From Micractinium sp. NFX-FRZ (Eukaryota > Chlorophyta > Trebouxiophyceae > Chlorellales > Chlorellaceae), in assembly GCA_029339195.1 (NCBI GenBank), contig JAPTJF010000123.1, positions 1 to 64,000 on the forward strand: 64,000 nucleotides of DNA. Direction: 5' to 3'. This document shows positions 53,427-64,000 of this stretch, piece by piece. The notes beneath the pieces were generated by a model. The model ran no database searches, was not told the DNA's origin, and worked only from the letters and a program-made list of their open reading frames with translations. Each line of letters opens with the position of its first letter. Positions within the stretch are counted from its first letter, which is position 1. The translations under genes and the position numbers were made by a program.

Positions 53427-54220
53427 GGCCCTGAGCTACAGCCGCTAGGTATGAAGGCAACAGCTAGTGACTGCCGGTGATCAAGTCGATGTCGACACGA
53501 GTTGGGGCCCAGCAAACCGCTGCCCTGCACTCTACAAACCTATGTTTTCGCAATAAGCGCGCAGCAAATTGAAGAGCCGAGCGGCCTGCATGGAGCAGCA
53601 CCAACAGGCGCCAGCAGCAGCCGCCAGGGCGGGCAGCCCTGCTGGCAACGACGCCTAAGCATGCACCCACAACTGGCTGCCCGACACCATGCACAGAACG
53701 CTGCCTTCGTGGCCCTCGCCCCACTGGTTCTGCTGGCATAGCATGCAGCAAAACGTGACCATTGACATCCAAGGGGCGCAGCAGGGAAGGGTGTTTGACG
53801 TCGTGTGCTCAGAGGCACCAGGAGACCCGTGATGAGGGCCCAGCAAGGCAAAAATGGAGGAGAGAAGAGTCTTGCCAGCGGCGCGCGGAGCACAACATCA
53901 AATTAGATTGGGCGGGGAGCTGCGCACTACGGCATGCGAGCGTGCGCTTGCGTGCATGCATGGCTCCTGGCGTGAGTGCGGCGCATTTGGCGGAGCAAGC
54001 AGCCCAGGAATTGGTGGGGTGGGGGGTCAGAGTACAGCAAACAACACATCTGCAACAGCATTGAACAAGCATGGGAGGAAAGAAACGGGAAAAGGGAAGG
54101 ACAGCGCATGTGGAAATGGTGGGGTGGCGGGAGACGCGTAAACTTGGGGGAAAACAATTGGTGTGCCGTGCGCTGCGATTGGCCGGCCAGCTGGCGCTCA
54201 CCAGCTCAGCGCCTGCCAGC
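53427..54220. other. Gene-free interval, TIM17 3' end / ARMC8 promoter
   Basis: These 794 bp lie between two head-to-tail minus-strand genes. No recognisable gene or repeat was seen. The interval should hold the TIM17 3' UTR and the ARMC8 promoter. Confidence 0.45.
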
Positions 54221-56727
54221 TCAGCGGAACTGCGGCTCGGGGCTGCCCCCAAACTGGGGCATGGGCGGTGGCGAGAAGCGATCCTCGGTGAGGTCGGTGG
54301 GCGCCTGCGGCTTGGCCTCCTCCTCCTTCTTGCCGCCGCTGAACCAGCCGCCAAACCAGCCGCCGCCGCCGGGCGCCGCTGCGGCCTCGGCTGCTGCAGG
54401 GCGGACGGAGCATGCGGGAGCAGGGCGGGGGGGTCAGTTGCCGGTGCAGTGGACACTTAACTGTGGAAACAAGCTTGCTGGGATTGATCCCATGTGTCTG
54501 ATGAACGGCCTAGCCCGTGCATGCAGTTGCCAGCAACACCCCATGCATGCGGCAGCACAGCACAGTGCGTAGCGCACCTAGGGGCTCTGCCACCGGCGGC
54601 GGGATGGCAGGCATCTCCGCTGCTGGCTGCGCGCCCATGGGCTTGCCGCTGCTGGGGCTGGGGCCCGGCATCTCAACCATGGGGACTGCAGGCAGAGGGA
54701 GGAGGGCAGGCAGGTGGGGAGGCAGACGGGGTGAGCAGTGCTGTTGAAACCAAAGTGTAAGGGAAAGGGCTGGGGCCCAGCGTTGCAACCATGGGCACGG
54801 CGGGCGGGGGAAGGGGGCATTGGGCAGAGCAAGAGACGGGATGGTATGACAGGTTGGGATTTCGACTAGGAAACGGAAGGGCTGGGTCCCGGCACCAACA
54901 AACGTGGACGCAGCAGGCAAGCTGAAAGTGCTACTTCTTCCCCACATTGCGCCACTGCAGTTTACTTGGTGAGGCCGCACTTGCCTGCCCCCACCTGCTC
55001 CACCCTGCACCGAGCAGCTGCAGCTCCTTTGCATCCAACACACACAACCCCCGCCTCTTGCCCTGCCGTCCTCCTCCCCAGTAGCTGGCAAGGGGAGAGC
55101 GGGAGGCGCACCTGGCGCGGGCGGCGGCGCGGTGACGCGCGTGAGCAGGATGCCCACCCCCTCGATCATCGCCAGCAGCACGCCGCCAAACACGGCAGAC
55201 TTGCCCGCAGACTTGAGCCCCGTGCGCAGCTGCAAGAAGCCACCTGCACAATGATTTGAGATAGGGGGTGAGGCAGTGAGCAGGAGGCAGGCCATGCACT
55301 CAGCACAGGCAGGCAGAGCGGCAGCAGTGGCCCCTCCCACATGGCTCTGCACCATGCTGCGCGGGCCAGCGACTGCCTCTGTGCCCAGCCGGACCTGGCA
55401 TGCTCACTGCACGCGACTGCTTGCAGAGCCACAAGTGGTTGCTCTCACGCACTCTCCTTCTCAGCCCTGGCTGCATTCTCACAACCCCCCTGCTTAACTG
55501 GCTGCCTTGCGCTCTGCTGCTGCCCGCCTGGCAGCACGCTAGCCTTGTCCGCACCGTCGCTCCCGCTGCAATTTCCTACGGGTCTCCCTTCTTGCACGGC
55601 TCAACCCACACTGCCACGGCCACCACGGCCAACCCTCGGATCTGGCCTGGCCTCACCCGTCGCCGCTCCCGCTGCAATGGAGTTCCACGGGTCCTCCTTC
55701 TTGCGCAGCGCCACCAGGGTGCAGTCAAAGGTGGAGAAGAGGCCACCCCAGACCGCAAAGCTGCCGCCGATGCGCGGCGCCTCTCGCCGGATGGCCTGTA
55801 TGCCGGTGGCGGTCAAGGCGGGCGGGGGCGGGGGACCGGAATGAGAGGGCAGGCAGGGCAATATGTCCTACCCAACCTGCTGATGATGAGGCGCACAATA
55901 CAGACACGGCAGCGGACGCAGCAGGGAAGCGTTGCCACTGCGCTCCTGCGGCAGGAGTGCACGGAATTGCGTGCCCCTGCGGTGGAACCCTGCACCAACC
56001 AGTGGGCTGCTTCGCGTCCTAGGCTGCAGCAACCAGCACAGGGACGCAGCCCGGACAGGCACGACGCGTGCACCAACCACAGCCGCATGCAGCCAAGCTC
56101 ACGTCGATGCCGCCCACAAAGCGGTGCCCAGAAGGGCTGTTCTTCATGCCCTTGAGCAGGTGCCACAAGCCGCCGCCCACAGCGCCCATGCCAAACGCTC
56201 CACCCACATCATCAAGGATCCTGCAGATGCAAGTGGGGGAGGAGCAGGAGGGGCACGCTTCTGGCCCTGGCCCAGCTGATGCTAATGCACACAATTGCAT
56301 GGTCCAAATGTGTGCTTGGGGCTGTATGCAGGCCGAGGAAGCTGCGCTGCCGGCCGAGCGGCAGCCAGCAGGCAGCAGAGAGCTGGCTGCCGCCACTGCC
56401 CGGGTGCCGCCTCCAGGCTGCAAAGGCTGCCCTGCCGCGTTGCTCAAACACTCGAAACAACCTCAGATGGCGCTGAGATGCGCGACTAGCCCCAGAGCTA
56501 AGGGTTGAGGCCAGGAGAGGCACCGGCGCCCATGCACATGGTCTCCCCTAGCGAGACGCACCTGTCGGGGCAGGGTTCCTGCAATGCAGCATACGATGGT
56601 GGTTTCAGCGATGGTGCCGTATGGGTGGGAGAGTTGCGAGCAAACAAGGCTTCACATAAATGTGCACCTGCGCCCACCCTCCTCTACTCACCCTCCCGTG
56701 ATCTACTGAAGGCCCGCTCTGCGCCAT
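54221..56727 (-). CDS. TIM17: Mitochondrial inner membrane translocase subunit TIM17
   Basis: TIM17 is a core subunit of the TIM23 complex, which imports presequence proteins across the mitochondrial inner membrane. Exons in transcript order: 56692-56727, 56562-56578, 56103-56220, 55657-55795, 55112-55243, 54578-54685 and 54221-54393. They give 240 residues in phase. Seen: [74 protein letters not shown] and [15 protein letters not shown], the four-helix Tim17 core. A plant-type C-terminal extension follows with [14 protein letters not shown]. Exon 2 is only 17 nt and encodes EPCPD, so it is needed for the conserved motif. Divergent to the F-box gene. Confidence 0.94.
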
Positions 56728-57327
56728 TTTCTCTGCGGTTCAGGCCCCGGCTGCCGCTGAAGGCGGGAGGGAGGAGACTTTGGGCGAGAGTGGGAGGGCA
56801 GAGTGGGGTTGGGTGCAAGGCAGCAAGCCCAAGGAGATGGTAGCACGGCAAGGGAACCACTGGTGTAGCTGCTGGGGCCGACCAGCCGCCAGTTTGGTCG
56901 CGCCCTGCCATTTCGCAGCACGCAGCAGGGGCCACAGGCCTTGTTCACTCCTCGGCGACCCCCAACGATCCACACACGTCTTACTGGAGACTATTGGGAG
57001 CCTGCACACACGTCTGGCTGTGCTTACACGAAACACAGGCACATGCGAAGATCGGGAGTGTGTGAAGCGCCCTTGCCGCCTCACCAGCTTCCCCTCACTC
57101 CTGCGCAGCAGCACGCCCAGCTGCATCGGCGCCGCTAGCGCACAGGGGCCCAAAACGACGAGGCCTGGCGACTGCTGCGCTCGAGCGGAGCGGAGTAGAG
57201 CGGCGGCGTAGAGCGGCGGCGTGGCGGCGGCTCCACCTGGTACGGTCCGGCGCTCTGCCTGGACGCGCATTGCGACCGAAACCGCCACGAAGACCAAGCT
57301 CGACACCGGGATATCAAACCACACAGC
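56728..57327. promoter_or_regulatory. Divergent promoter, TIM17 / F-box gene
   Basis: These 600 bp lie between divergent start codons. No TATA or other defined element was recognised. A short repeat of GAGCGGCGGCGT-like units lies near 57199-57224. Confidence 0.4.
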
Positions 57328-60300
57328 ATGGAGCAGCAGCAGCGCGGCGAGAGCGACGCGACGGTGGCACGTGGCTCCTCGCCGCTGCCTCCGCCGCCGC
57401 TCACAGCAGCGCTGCACCGCGATGCGCTGGAAGAAGTGTTTGTGCACTGTTCCCCCAGGGACTTGCTGTCCCTGCGGGCCACCTGCAAGGTGACATCTGA
57501 TCTGCTGGCGGGCAGCGAGAAAGTGTGGCTGGCCAAGCTGCGAGAGAGCTATGGGCTGACACTTAAGGTGGGTGGAAGGTGGAGAAAAGGGGGGCCGCGG
57601 GGTGTGGGGTGTGTGCAGCGGTGGAGGGCAGCAAGGTAAAGCGTCCACGGTGAGGTGTCTGCTTCCACGGTGGCTTGATTGGACTCTTCACTAAGGTTGC
57701 CGATGCAAGTGCGGCATGGTTGCTCGGAGTGACAGGCGGGAGGCGGCGCATGGGTGTCTCGTCGCCTTACTCGCCGACATTCCTCCCCGCCTGGCCCCCC
57801 GTCCCCCCATTCTCCCTCCTGCAGGCGTTGTCCGCCACCAACGACGGCCTGTTTGCACGCCTGGCGCGCCAGGTGTTTGAGGCCAGCCGCAGCCAGGCGC
57901 TGCGCTTCCAGGGCGTGTTTGTGGGCGGCGGCGTGGACGAGGTGAGGGGGCGCCCACTGCTGCCTGGGTAGCACGATGATGCTGCTGCCGCCCAACCCAT
58001 GCCGGCATTGATGCGAGGTGTGCCGCCCCAGCTGCCCTCCACCCATGCATGCAGTCCACGCCGTGCCCCTCCTGCCCCTCCGGTACAGCTCCCCCTGCAA
58101 GCACCCCACCCTCACAGTCCGACTCGCACACTTCACCCGCGCAGCACGCATGTCCCACCCTCCGAACAGTGCAACCTGCACGCCTCACCCCACCCTCATA
58201 TCCAACCTGCCCACCCCACCCCACCCCACCCCGCCCAGGACGCGATGCATTACTTTGTGGACAACATGTTCAGGCAGGACAAGGCGCCGTACTGCTCCAA
58301 CTGCTCACGCGACGCAGACTGCGTGGCGCTGCTGCTGGTGCGCCGCCAGGCAGGGTGGTGCGTTGTGGGGTGGGGCAGGCCAGGCCAGGGCGGCGACGGG
58401 GGTGTCAGGTGGTGGGCCAGCCAGCACTGCTGGAGTGCTTGCTTCCGAGGCTCGAGTGCTTGCTTTCGAGGCTCGAGAGCCAGCCACAGTTAAGGTCTAC
58501 ACAGGTGAATTGCCTTGCGATGCCGAGTGTTGCACGCTGCACTGCCACTTGACGTGCCTCCCCTCCTTCCCAATTCTCTCCCCTGCCACCGCCCCAGGAT
58601 GGGGAGGTCCCCCGTGACGCCGAGTTTGCGACGGTGCGGCAGTACATGATCCGGCGCTGCCGCTATGCCGCAGCGCTCATCATGAACGTGCAGGCAAGGC
58701 GGTTGGGTGGGTGCGCCCGACATACCGGTTGAGGAAGCGCTGGTAATAGCAGAGGGTTGTGCTGCCCAGTTGAGCGCCCGTCGTGGTTGTGCAGGTCAGC
58801 AGGGGAGTGAGAGGTTGGGCCGAAAGAAGGAGGGGGAGCAAAGTCGTGCATTCTATAGCGGTGGACAAGACTCCCTGCGCTCCTACCTGCGCCACTTCTC
58901 TGTCTGCATACACGCACCCTTTGCTTGGTCACCCCCACCCACCCCACAAGCAGATGCCGGAGCATGGGCGTGACCCTGACGACATCATGCACATACTGGA
59001 GGACTGGACAGACATTCAGCTGGAGGGCTTCTTCAAGTGAGGAAGGGGGGGCCGGGGGGGGGAGGGGGGCTGACATGCATCTGATGGAGGGTTTTGATTA
59101 AGTGAGGCGGGGTGGACAGACGTTCAGCTGGCGGGGTTCCTCAAGTGAGGCTGGGATGGAGCCGGCCTGCGGGGTGCTGGTTCTGGGGCTGGGTGGGTCC
59201 TGGTCGGCAGGGAGAGTGGGATTGGATGGGCGTTAAGATGGGAGATTGTTTGTACGAGTGGGTAAACAAGGGGGGGGGGGCAAGAGTACGGGGCAGGAGG
59301 CAGTGTGGATGAGTTGGTGCCCCCCAACAGGGGGGATGGCAGCTCAACGAGCCATCTGCGGCGCACCCTCACCGCTGTCCTGCCCCGCCATGCCCCACCC
59401 GCTGCCGCCGCTGCAGGGACTTGGTGGGAGCGATGCAGGCGGAGCACGCCCTGGGGCGCCTGCTCGTCTTTGACATCCCCCACGAGCGGCTGGCGGCGGA
59501 GGAGCACAAGATCATGGGGGTGCACCAGGTGGGGCGGTGCTGGATAGGTGATGGCAGGGGTGGCAGGAGGGGCGGCGGGTGGAGGCTTGCATTGAGGGCA
59601 AACTGGAGCAAACGGGGGTGAAGCGTCTGGCTGGGTGTGTGCGTGTGTCCATCGCTGGTGAGCGCAGACGGGCGGCTTGTCCTGCCGCCGCCCAGGCGCT
59701 GCCGCCCAGCCTGCCAGTGCCCGGCCCCCTCGCGCCCTTCATGGAAGCACCCACTGACACACCCCACCCTGACCCGCCGCTGCCCTGCAGTGGCTGCTGG
59801 ACCGCCCGGCGGTGATGAAGGCTGCCATGCTCAAGGTGGCGGGCAGCCCCAACGTGATGTTTGACACCAGCGTGGTGCACAAGCTCACAGCAGGCGCAGC
59901 GGGCGGCGGCGCCAAGCGCCTGGCAGGTGCCGGGGAGGGGGCAGGGGGCAGGAGGGGTGCCCGGTTCCGACGGCATGGATGTAGATGGCGTGCGGTGAGG
60001 ACAGGCAGTGAAGATGGAGCATGCAGCGCGCAGCGCCAGCAGGCCTGATGCTGCAGCGCAGGCCTGTGCTGTGCTGCCTTGAACTACCACCGATCTCATC
60101 GATCTGCACGACTGATGTGGCTGCCTGCAGGCGTGGTGCACGAGGTGACGCTGTCACGAGTGGGCAACCTGACCTGCCCGGTCGCAGGCAAGCACAGAGA
60201 GGGAGGGTGGTCGCGTATGGCATGGGGGCCACCCAGCCTGGGTGTGCGCCAACATCAGCGCTGTTGCCGCCGGCGCACCCATTGGCCCTCCCCGCACATG

Positions 60301-62840
60301 CTGCGTGTCGCCCTCGCAGAAGCCACGTGCAGCCCCCCTGCCAGCGTCACCCTACCCTGCCTGAGCTCTCCCTCTTCACTTTGCCTGCCCCGCCCTGCAG
60401 CCGGCGCGGTGGTTGTGGGGTGCCTGGACCAGAGCAAGATTCAGGGGTGGCCCGCTCAGGATGTGCTGGCCCTGCTGCACAGCGCAGCCGCCGCGCCCGC
60501 CTGCTCCGCCCTCAACGGCCTGCACGACGCGGCAGAGGTGGCGGCGGCCGCAGCCGCAGGGCTGCTGCCACCCATAGTAGCCTCAGACCAAACCCTGGCG
60601 GGCACTTGGCACGAGTTTGACACAAGCGACGAAGCTGGTGCCCGTCAGGCGGTCGTGGCTGCGGCCGCAGCCGGCAGCAGCACTGCGGCACAGCTGTCGG
60701 CTCGGCGGCAGCACGCGCAGCATTTGGAGGGCGGCGACGGCGCGCCCGGCATCTCGGCGGCAGCGGCGGCGGCGGCGGCGGGGCCCAGTGGCCCCAACTC
60801 TCGCCAGGTGTCACACGAGGGCATCATCAGCTGGCGGCCGCTGCTCTGGTTCAAGTTCCATTCAGCGGAGGAGGCAGTGGCCTTCCTGCAGCGCTACCGC
60901 CCGCTCATCGAGCTGCACGGCTCGCAGGCGACGGTGCGGCACCACGGCCCGTCGCCCACGCGCCGTGGCCACGTGACGGCGCCGCCGCCAGGTCAGCACC
61001 CACTGTACCTGCAGGCGCAACTGCAGCAGCAGCAGCACCTGCAGCAGCAGCACCTGCAGCAGCAGCACCTGCAGCAGCAGCAGCAGCATGGGGCGGCAGG
61101 GTTGGCAGCAGCGGTAGCGCTTGCGGTACCTGCACAGCAGCCCTGGCTGGCGGCGCCGCCTGCTGGCCAGCAGCAGCTGCCGCCGTTGCAGCAGGCCCAG
61201 CAGCAGGCTCAGCAGCAGCAGCAGCAGGCAGCAGCGCCGCCAGGCTGGCCGCCTCAAGTGATGGCAGTAGGGGTGCCGGTGGCACAGCAGCAGCCGGTGC
61301 AGGGCCTTCCTGCCCCAGGGCCCTTGCAGCCGCCCGCTGGCCTGCCAGTGGCGGCAGGAGTGCCGGCACAGCCGCCGGCTCCAGCTGCTGCAGTGCTCCC
61401 TCCAGCAGGCTTTGCTGCTGCGGCTGCGGTAGCGGGCGGGCCAGGCATGGCACAGGCCCCGCCGGCTCAGGCTGGCGGCGTGGATCTTGAAGATGAGGGG
61501 GACGGCGACAGTGAGGGGCTCAGTGCTGACATGGATGATGACGTCACAGGTGGGTGCTGCCGGTGTTCGTGGTTCAGGGCTCATGGGCGGCTAGGTGATA
61601 GCAGGCGCGGGCTGGCTGCCAACCCACCAGTGCTCCACGCGTGGGTGGAGGTCGGCAGGGGCGGTAGGAGCAGAGCGATTTGCCCGCAACTGATGCCTTC
61701 AGTTCTGCTATCGCTGCTCCCCTGCTGCCAGGGAGGGCGCCTTTCAAAAGCAAGCCTGCCTGTGGCTGCTCCTGTGGCAGCTGCGTGGCAGCTGCCGCTG
61801 ATCTGCTCGCTGGGGCGCCCCCCACTTCCCCCACCCTGCGCCTTCCCCCTGGCTGCCTCCCTCTTGTGCAGATGATGAGAGCGGTTCCGACGGGGAGGAG
61901 GGCGGGGAGGCGCAGGGCGCGTGGCTGGCCAATTGGGTGCAGGACGAATTTGGAGCTGATCTGCAGGAGCAGGTGATTGGTAAATAAAGTAGCTGGTGTG
62001 ATGCGCCGTCTTTTGGTGTGGAGGAATGGGCCGCTTCGACTGCCGAGCGCAGCTGAGCCGACTGCTGCCGGGGGGAGGCACGGCTGATGCCGGCGCTGGC
62101 AGCTGGCCGAAGCCGGCTCAGCTGGGGTGCTCAATCACAGGCTCGCAGCGTGCCGCGCTGCCGCCAGGGCGCCCCACAGCTGACGCGCCACCCCGCCCCT
62201 GGCCTCCCCTGGTTGCAGGAGCAGGACATGGTGGTTGCTGGCGAGGGCCTGCCGTTTGACCAGATGGATGAGGAGGACGACAGCGAGGATGAGGGGCTGG
62301 AAATGGAGGCAGCTGGGCATTTTGACCTGGCAGCGGCAGCGGCAGGCGGCGCTGCAGAGGCTGCGGCCGCGGCTGGGGCCGCTGGTGGCGCGGGGGCGGG
62401 CGGGGGCGCGCAGCAGCCGCCGCTGGTGCAGGCGAGCCCGGCGGAGACGCTGCTGCGCGCAATCACGCGGCGCAACACCCGCGCGCGCAACCGCCTCAAG
62501 GTGCCGCTGAGCCACCCGGTGGGCGCCAACATTGTGCTGGTCAAGCTCATCAACCAGGTGGGTGCTTGCAGTTGTGTGGTAGGTGGGTGCTTACAAAAGT
62601 TCGGATGCGAGCGCGGTTGGCGGCAGGCCAAAAGGCGACGTGGGTGCTGGGTGCTTGATTGCAGGCGGCAAGTAGAGATATCCCAACACACCAATTTGCA
62701 AAACTTTGCTGCAGGAGAACCTGATGGAGCAGTACGGCGACCCGCACACCTGGCCCAACATCGACTGCACTTTTGTGGGCCTCAATGGCAAGCAAGTTGA
62801 GCTGCCCGCCGGCGTGGTGCTGGCAGGGCAGCAAAGCTGA
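57328..62840 (+). CDS. Large F-box protein with Gln/Ala-rich C-terminal region
   Basis: Exons 57328-57567, 57825-57941, 58239-58337, 58598-58693, 58954-59036, 59417-59528, 59791-59926, 60131-60187, 60401-61549, 61872-61972, 62219-62557 and 62715-62840 give 884 residues in phase. Residues 27-75 form an F-box (LHRDALEEVFVHCSPRDLLS, then RATCK and KVWLAKLRESYG), so the protein probably recruits a substrate to an SCF ubiquitin ligase. Residues 80-320 are a conserved-looking region not recognised (YFVDNMFRQDKAPYCSNCSR; HILEDWTDIQLEGFFKDLVG). From about 440 there are His/Gln repeats, acidic blocks (DLEDEGDGDSEG) and a final ordered segment (MEQYGDPHTWPNIDCTFVGL). Introns 4 and 8 use GC donors, forced by phase. 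The substrate is unknown. Confidence 0.75.
59077..59150 (+). repeat. Two decayed copies of F-box gene exon 5 end and donor
   Basis: Copies at 59077-59106 and 59112-59150 repeat the exon 5 terminus (DWTDIQLEGFFK, ending 59036). Both keep an AAGTGAGG donor, so two decoy 5' splice sites follow the real one. Confidence 0.8.
61021..61088 (+). repeat. 15-bp CACCTGCAGCAGCAG-type coding minisatellite
   Basis: About four tandem units encode the peptide HLQQQ repeated within the F-box protein exon 60401-61549. Confidence 0.9.
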
Positions 62841-63072
62841 CAACCTGATCCTGGTTTGTTTGAGTGTGATTGTAATTGTGATAACATGTAAACTCTGCAT
62901 CTGGGCGTGGCTTGAGGAGGGCCTGGATGAAAGCCGCCATGGAGGAGCGGCGAGAACTGTCGCGGCACCGGCCGGGGCGATGAGCTGGCGGGGCAATTAC
63001 CCCATTTTGCCCCTGACGCTCGTTCTTTGACTGACTTTAATCACCCTCAGCGCTCTTCGACTGTCGGTCCCG
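62841..63072. promoter_or_regulatory. F-box gene 3' UTR and promoter of the next gene
   Basis: These 232 bp lie between tandem genes. TGTAA occurs at 62871-62875 and 62887-62891. The remaining ~180 bp must include the promoter of the gene at 63073. Confidence 0.45.
62871..62891 (+). terminator. Paired TGTAA polyadenylation signals, F-box gene
   Basis: Two TGTAA motifs occur 31 and 47 bp after the stop. Confidence 0.5.
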
Positions 63073-64000
63073 ATGCTGTGTTGCTTCGCCCGGCCTCAGA
63101 CATCAGACTCGGCCGCGGCGTTGAAAACGGGCAAGAAATTCGGCGCACCGGAGCACGCCCAGGACGCAGCAGATGACGGTCTGATTGGCACGTCAGTGCA
63201 GGAGAGGGAGGTCTCCTCGGTCAGCGATGTGCCGGCAGCGGTAGAGGGCGCCGAGTCGCAGCCAGCTGAAGACGAGAGCTCACCCGGCGCCATCCAGCCG
63301 CAAGCAGGGCCCGAAGAGGGCCTGCGGGAGGAGGGCAGCGCAGAGTCGACAGCGCCGCTGCTGGACGGCGAGGCAGCAGCGGGAGAGGGGCAGGCAAGCG
63401 GCGGCGGCGACTTGGACGGAGCAGCAGACGCAGTAAGCAACGGAATGCTGGAGCCAGACAGTGGAGAAGGTGCAGCAGAGGGCCTGGAGGCAGACGGCAT
63501 GCTGATATCGCAGCGAGGTCTCACAGAGGCCTCGGCCAGCGTGCAGGAGCATGCCAGCCCGGCAGATGAAAGCAGCCAGGCAGCACTGCTGCCGCCAGCA
63601 GAGGAGATCTCTCTCAAGCAGCCGCGGTTCAGCCGCCTGTCCAACTTTCTTTCAGGCTGTACCACCAGTCGCTCAGCAGAGGACAGCGGCGAGCGGCACT
63701 CCAAGACGCATCAGCCGCCTCAGCAGCAGGATGAGCAGCAGCAGCAGGAGCAGCAGCAGCAGCAGGTGCGGGCAACAGGGAGGGGTTGAGTGAGGGCACA
63801 CACCTTGTGCACATGCTCGGTCCGTCATGAATACCTTAATCACGGAGGTCCTCTGATGGGCACCGCTGCTCGTCCCAGCTGACCACGCTGCCGTACTGCT
63901 TGCAGGACTGGCCGCCAGAGCTGGAGTTTGAGGCTGCAGCAGCAGAGCTGGTGCTGCTTCCACGTGCTAAGCTGTTGCCACTGGCCGCGCCGGAGCAGGC
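63073..64000 (+). CDS. Unknown acidic protein, 3' end missing
   Basis: Exon 1 is 63073-63765 (231 codons). A second exon from 63906 runs past the window end in phase. The N-terminus MLCCFARP has adjacent cysteines that could be palmitoylated, like MSFISRLLCCV at 32248 (inference). Residues 20-200 are disordered and rich in Glu, Ala, Ser and Gly. A short motif FSRLSNFLSGC at about 188-198 is followed by a Gln run just before the donor CAG|GTGCGG. Exon 2 begins DWPPELEFEAAAAELVLLPR. No domain was recognised, and its function is unknown. Confidence 0.6.

Overview
The window looks like nuclear DNA from a green alga, most likely a trebouxiophyte of the Chlorella/Micractinium kind. The reasons are very high GC content, about 127 short GC-rich introns, CAG/GCN-driven poly-Gln and poly-Ala tracts, proteins closest to plant and chlorophyte orthologues, and the chlorophyte polyadenylation signal TGTAA after several stop codons. 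The species assignment is inference. All gene models were built by hand from GT-AG or GC-AG sites, with the codon phase checked at every junction. There is no transcript support.

Layout: 1-1182 (-) 5' part of the GINS subunit SLD5, cut by the window start. 2019-5049 (+) PAP28/29-like metallophosphoesterase. 5619-9554 (-) small villin-like protein with one gelsolin-like repeat and a headpiece. 9924-12916 (+) TOG/ARM-repeat protein. 13794-28902 (+) RPA2, the second-largest subunit of RNA polymerase I, with 34 exons. 29550-31916 (-) protein with a ubiquitin-interacting-like motif. 32248-36163 (+) second ARM/TOG-like protein. 36967-40761 (+) phosphoglycerate kinase. 41266-47762 (-) CASTOR/POLLUX-like channel. 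48203-53426 (-) ARMC8/GID5. 54221-56727 (-) mitochondrial TIM17. 57328-62840 (+) large F-box protein. 63073-64000 (+) start of an unknown acidic protein. Most neighbours are divergent (shared promoters of about 330-840 bp) or convergent.

The most interesting content is inside the RPA2 introns. Four families of tandemly duplicated, 80-105 nt sequences (thirteen copies) each carry C-box-like and D-box (CTGA) motifs flanked by a short terminal stem. One family has stretches complementary to conserved SSU rRNA and LSU rRNA segments (compared from memory) placed next to a D'-like and the D box, and its two copies have different but still paired hairpin stems. Another family has seven copies with compensatory stem changes. 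This suggests that the Pol I subunit gene hosts clustered intronic box C/D snoRNAs, linking rRNA synthesis to rRNA modification.

Two further patterns recur. GC-AG introns number six of about 127. Partial duplications of exon ends together with their splice sites lie inside the adjacent introns of at least three genes. No tRNA, rRNA, CRISPR, transposase or viral gene was recognised.
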